Position numbers and translations under genes: made by a program. Under the pieces are notes generated by a model. It was not told where the DNA came from. It searched no databases and worked only from the letters and a program-made list of their open reading frames with translations. Of a stretch of 64,000 nt of DNA, positions 59,537-64,000 are shown in pieces. The DNA comes from Rhyacophila brunnea. Its lineage: Eukaryota > Arthropoda > Insecta > Trichoptera > Rhyacophilidae. Position 1 is the first letter of the stretch. Each line of letters opens with the position of its first letter. Location: the NCBI GenBank assembly GCA_022495005.1, contig JAGYXB010001862.1, positions 310,001-374,000 on the forward strand. The letters are read 5' to 3'.

Positions 59537-61302
59537 ATACCTACTAGTACGTATCTACATACCTATTATATATGTATATTTTTCTTTATAAGATTTTAAA
59601 CTAAACGGAGTACCTGTTGTATGTTCTACAATATTATAATTATGTGTTCTTACAGAAATCCATAATTGTCGCGGTTATATTACTTTGGGGCTTTTCTTTG
59701 TAGGTAGGTAGGTAGGTTTTTCCCAACATGTCGAGAGACGAAACCTGAAATACACAATGGCATAAGATATATATTGTGCATATTTGATGGTGCTTAATTT
59801 AAAAAAGATCTATTAATCACCCTCATTTGAATTACCATTTTACTTAGATTCAAAAGTTTTTCAGTTTGCTACTTTGATAATAGAGTGGATAGATCAGTTA
59901 TCTCTAAAAACTTACTGTAGACAATACATTCAACTGGAATAATAATTATTGACATAGTCAAATCTTAGTTGTCTGCAGAATAAATTTCACGCCTGATTGT
60001 GAATTTTCAGTTTTGAAAACTAGTACATTGGCGTCTCTATTCACACAGTCAAATTATCTCATCTTGTGTTTTATAGTTGTTACCTACCACGTGTATTCAA
60101 TCAATAATCGTATTTCAAATATTTAATTAGTACAAAAATCGTATTACTACGATATTATTGTGGAAATACCAAATAATATAATTATTTCATAATAACTAAA
60201 GTACCTATTTAATAATGAAGTTTAATAGTATGTTTTAGAAGTCCACGGGCCTTGCATTGGGATTCGCGTGTCGTAAGTCCTGGGTGGAATGCGAAAATTT
60301 AGAGCGGAGAATGCACCGAAAAAACATCTCAAAATTGAAAATTATACATTTATTCGATTCTGTCAATTGGATGAGATTGTTCAAGCCGGCGATTAAAACA
60401 ATACAAAAGTCCGCAGAATAATTATTTGAAATACAGCATACTTAGCGTCTGTACTTGAAATATCAACAAGTTTTTTTTATCATATGATAGTAGCTATTAA
60501 AATAAACAAAATAAATTGAAGATATAATGTGTGACATATTAGTAAAACCGGTAGTACTACTATTATAATATGATGTCTTAATTGTTTAAAAGATCATATT
60601 GAGCAGACTATATCTTACTTGAGCATAATGGTAATTAATATAGCTGTTAAAAAATAATATATTCTACGTAAGTAAAAGCAATTATTTTATAAAAAAAACA
60701 AAGCTGTCTCAATTTTGTAAGAGTGCTAATTTATTGTTGTGAATTTCAATATTATAATATAATAATATTATGCAGGGAAAGTTTGGGCAAAGTGGATCAA
60801 ATGAGCAAACCGAATATGTGTTGTACCTATATCCGATAAGATAATAATATCATATTGTATAAAATTGCGAAAAACGATTTTAAGTTTTTGATGTTTCGTT
60901 ATGACTCTTTCATAGTTTTGATTATTTTAGAGACATCTAGCGATATGATATGTAGCATGAAATCGAATTCAAAGAAATTTAACAAAAACTGTTATTAATC
61001 ATGCTTTCGTTGAAGGCTTTCATCATATTATTATTATATTTTAAGTTTTTGAATTGTTATAATTGAATAAAATATTTTATTTATTAAACGAATAATTCAC
61101 AAGATTTAAGAATATAACAATCTTTATTGAAAATATATCATTCGGAAACACTTGACACAATGACAAAATAATCTTGAATTTCCTTCAGTTTTCGTCTAAT
61201 GGCATTTCCGAATAGTATATATTTAAAATGTTTAATGTTTACGATAGCATTGAGACAAAGACACCGTGATATTAAACAGCCTATAAGAAGAGACAAATTC
61301 TC
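59537..61302. other. AT-rich non-coding stretch
   Basis: A short (GTAG)n run near 59700-59716. No gene or other repeat recognised. Confidence 0.55.
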
Positions 61303-61555
61303 CCCTGCTAAGTAAAAAGAAACTAAAAGTGTTTTTAGTTTTAGTGAAATGAGACCCCAAGTTTTAAACTACCTTTTCTCTTATAGTATGTACAATTATT
61401 GGATTGTTTTGAAATATTCTCTAAATATACAGTGTATATTTAGAGATTATGTGAAAACAATCCAATCATTTTACATAATATAAGAGATGAGATTGTTTAA
61501 AACTTGGGTTCTTAATTCACTAAATCCAAAAACACTGTCTTTTTACTTAGCAGGG
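61303..61555. mobile_element. Foldback element, 253 bp
   Basis: CCCTGCTAAGTAAAAAGA at the left is mirrored by TCTTTTTACTTAGCAGGG at the right, and inward CAAGTTTTAAAC / GTTTAAAACTTG, CTCTTATA / TATAAGAG and CAATTATTGGATTGTTTT / AAAACAATCCAATCATT pair as well. The centre near 61430 is TCTCTAAATATACAGTGTATATTTAGAGA, so the arms almost meet. No frame. Confidence 0.9.
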
Positions 61556-62860
61556 CAGCATTGTTGTAGAATAATATCTGTGGGTACCTGTGACCCAGTG
61601 AGCCAGTGTATCTAAAGTCCTAAAGAAAACTTTTGGGAAAAGCCACTTAAAGAATTGTCATGCCATTGATATCAGTGTATTTGCAGCTCTATTGTTTTTA
61701 AGAATTTCGGGTTTTTGTTATTAATATACATACTAAAAAAGTGAATTGACCATGAAAGATAATAATATACTTATAGTTTAATTACAAAGTCTGTTTTTTG
61801 CTGATTTCAGGCACACTGAGATATGAATATGTATTGTGACACAGGAAAATAATGGATGTATTAAGTTGAACTATACGATGAAGATGGTATTTACTTAAAA
61901 ATATAAAATTAATAATATGAACGGTAAATAATTATAAGACCATTTATAAATGGGCACAAGATATCGAAGCTGTGTTTCTTTACATTACTGTGTTTTTATT
62001 AATATTCTAGCATTGTACAATTATTACAAAACGTTCAGCAATTAATAAGGAGATGAAAAAATGTTTACTGCATTATGAGTGTAACACTTACGTCCATATA
62101 TTTATTGCTTGTTCGAATGTTTATATGACAAGCTGCCAAACATATTATATCCAATTTAGGATGGAGTAATCGCGCAGGTAATGGAGCTCTCTATGAAATA
62201 TACGACCGCACGTATAGCCGGTAAGGTAAGGCTAAAACTGTAATTTGTGTTAACATCGTAACTAAAATATGAGATTCAATAAGGTGATTTATATACAAAT
62301 AATATATAATTACATTTTGTCGGTGAGAAATTATGTTTTAGGTAATCTGCTATTTTGTATAATTGGATTATATACATCGGTCAAATACAATATACCAATG
62401 GTAAAATCGATCACGCTCTTCTAATTGAAAATATGGTTATACCTAATATATAAATATATATCTATGTGTCACGCGTTTGTTGATTGAATCAGTTTTCATA
62501 AGAATATAAAATTTGCTTTATTGTATGCAAAACCTAGAAATATAATTATGACCACTCATCAGTTATCATTCTAATGTACTTACATTACTTATGGATATAA
62601 TCACAATGATGTCGATCCCGGCATTAAACAGTTTTAATATTATTTGCATAAGTAGGTATATCTGTTTCTGAATTTTTGAAAATTGAAAAACTTATTATTT
62701 TATTTATATTATGCATAAGTATGTATAACATTTACACAGTACCTTCCATAACCCTATTTTTTTGTAAAAGTGAGGTATGGCGATAAAAACTATGTACAAG
62801 CATGTTACGAATTTAGGAAATATAGATAGATTTATATTAATTAAAAATACGTAGGTAGGT
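61556..62860. other. AT-rich non-coding stretch
   Basis: No gene or repeat recognised. Confidence 0.55.
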
Positions 62861-62869
62861 ATGTGCTAA

Positions 62870-63015
62870 TGATAAAGCACACTGCTAGTGGCCGTACGAT
62901 GCGCGCGTGGCGCGAGAGATTTAACAAGCACGTGGTTTTCACATATTGTAGTACGCTAAGCAAGTGCCGTTTACACCTCCTGTGCCGTCGCATCGCACGG
63001 TTTCTTGCAGTGTGC
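62870..63015. other. GC-richer patch
   Basis: GGCCGTACGATGCGCGCGTGGCGCGAGAG and TGCCGTCGCATCGCACGG stand out. The minus frame 62841-63062 is arginine-rich with no known domain. Confidence 0.3.
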
Positions 63016-63179
63016 TCCGCCACATAGACATTGGTTTGAAAAAAAAATGATACGACACGCATCGTTAATACCTACGTACCTACGTGAAAACACACGTGAA
63101 CTATATATATGATTACATGGTCGCATTCTTGGATTAAATTTACGTCCTCAGTTTGATTGATAGAGATAATAAGGTACAT

Positions 63180-63570
63180 ATTAACAGTATTAACACCCCC
63201 CTTTTTGTGACGCCACCCAAATGGACACTAAAATAAAACTAATTCGTCACGTACTTGGTTGACGGTATTTCCGGATTAACAGAGTCCATTTACTCTTATT
63301 TGACCTTTGAATAGTATTTTTGAATTCAATTTCGATCTCCCTGTCGAAATAAGAAAACGGGTTCTTAGTTAAATACTTCCCCCCGCGCACACCCAATGTC
63401 ATCAAACATATTATTATATTATACACGTCTTATAATTTATACTGCGCCAATAAATTAGTTCATCCCATCAAAAACTTTCCACCCTCCTCAGTTTTGATTT
63501 CTCCCTGTATTTGATCGGAATCAAAAGGCGGTTTGTTAATACCCAAATGCTATAATTGTGGTTGAGTGAA
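63180..63570. other. Less AT-rich unique block, possibly regulatory
   Basis: Contains GTGACGCCACCC, CCCCCCGCGCACACCC and AATCAAAAGGCGG. No open frame, no repeat match. Resembles the other candidate regulatory islands. Confidence 0.3.
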
Positions 63571-64000
63571 CATTGAAGACTTTGAAACATTTAATCTTCA
63601 AATTGACCCATGCCTTATATTAGTGTACATTTAAAATGCCGTTTTTCAATGATCAACATGATTTAGCGTCTAAATTTTATATGAGTTTGATATCTAGCGA
63701 ACAAAAAATATTCTCATATGATATGCGAGCCATATGTTATGTTATGTCTATCGACTAGCTATTAGGCGGCGTATTTGCAAGCGAGATCCCCACTTTGGTA
63801 TTTATGCTTTGAATGTAATTTGATTTATTTATTAAACTACCTTTTATGGCTATTGCACGACCATAACCTCCTTCAGAGTAATATTTTTCTGACTGTTGTA
63901 TTATTATTTGCATGAAAAAATTAATGTTAAATATTCAATTGACGGGTTGACATGATTTACTGAATTAAAAGTCTGTAATTAATATTGTCGTACAACATTC
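63571..64000. other. AT-rich non-coding end of window
   Basis: Nothing recognised. Confidence 0.55.

Noticed and set aside
1..64000. CRISPR arrays, bacterial operons or an endogenous virus
   Set aside because: No regularly spaced identical repeats, no bacterial-type genes, and no viral structural or replication proteins were recognisable.

Overview
This window looks like a gene-poor stretch of an insect nuclear chromosome. It is very AT-rich and carries no bacterial-style gene density, no rRNA operon and no long open frame: the longest frame of about 138 codons is unrecognised and nothing resembles an intact host exon. Dispersed tRNA-derived SINEs with target-site duplications, degraded non-LTR retrotransposons, hAT and pogo/Tigger-type DNA transposons, foldback elements and a degenerate (CCTAA)n block (the arthropod TTAGG telomere unit) all point to an arthropod. 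The abundant TAGGTACCTAC-type words recall lepidopteran or hemipteran DNA, but I cannot decide the order from sequence alone.

Layout. 0-7 kb is mostly AT-rich non-coding DNA with a MITE end, a small inverted repeat, two decayed tRNA-like SINE fragments and two GC-richer unique blocks. 7.2-7.7 kb holds a decayed LINE reverse-transcriptase tail. 9.8-11.5 kb is a complete-ended but internally deleted pogo/Tigger-like element (TA target site, terminal and subterminal repeats, a remnant helix-turn-helix and a C-terminal PHD-like finger), followed at once by another LINE tail. 13.3-14.5 kb is a three-level nest: an antisense LINE tail interrupted by a hAT-like MITE (perfect 8-bp duplication), itself interrupted by a SINE whose 5' part is inverted inside its own 11-bp duplication. 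15.5-16.2 kb is a long foldback. 17.6-18.1 kb is a foldback with a 15-bp duplication carrying a hammerhead-ribozyme-like motif in each arm, related to a second copy at 58.9-59.1 kb. LINE remnants lie at 19.9 and 23.3 kb, and a short hAT element keeping the 3' end of its transposase at 24.9-25.5 kb.

26-41 kb is mostly unannotated AT-rich DNA. It contains a foldback with a TTAGG-type core at 34.0 kb fused to half of a palindrome whose full head-to-head form lies at 45.0-45.3 kb. 41-47 kb carries four SINE insertions or relatives of two families (a 240-bp family and a 188-bp tRNA-Gly-like family), a MITE at 42.1-42.5 kb and a hAT end at 44.7-44.9 kb. 51.3-52.4 kb has two MITEs 20 bp apart. 61.3-61.6 kb is another foldback.

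Scattered among these are GC-richer, repeat-free islands (for example 2.0, 6.7, 45.5, 47.2, 56.2, 58.3 and 63.2 kb) that could be conserved regulatory DNA of a neighbouring gene; some contain YY1/Pho-like and CTCF-core-like words. The genes here do not form a pathway: everything coding is a transposon relic, and the main value of the window is the history of insertions and the structured repeats.
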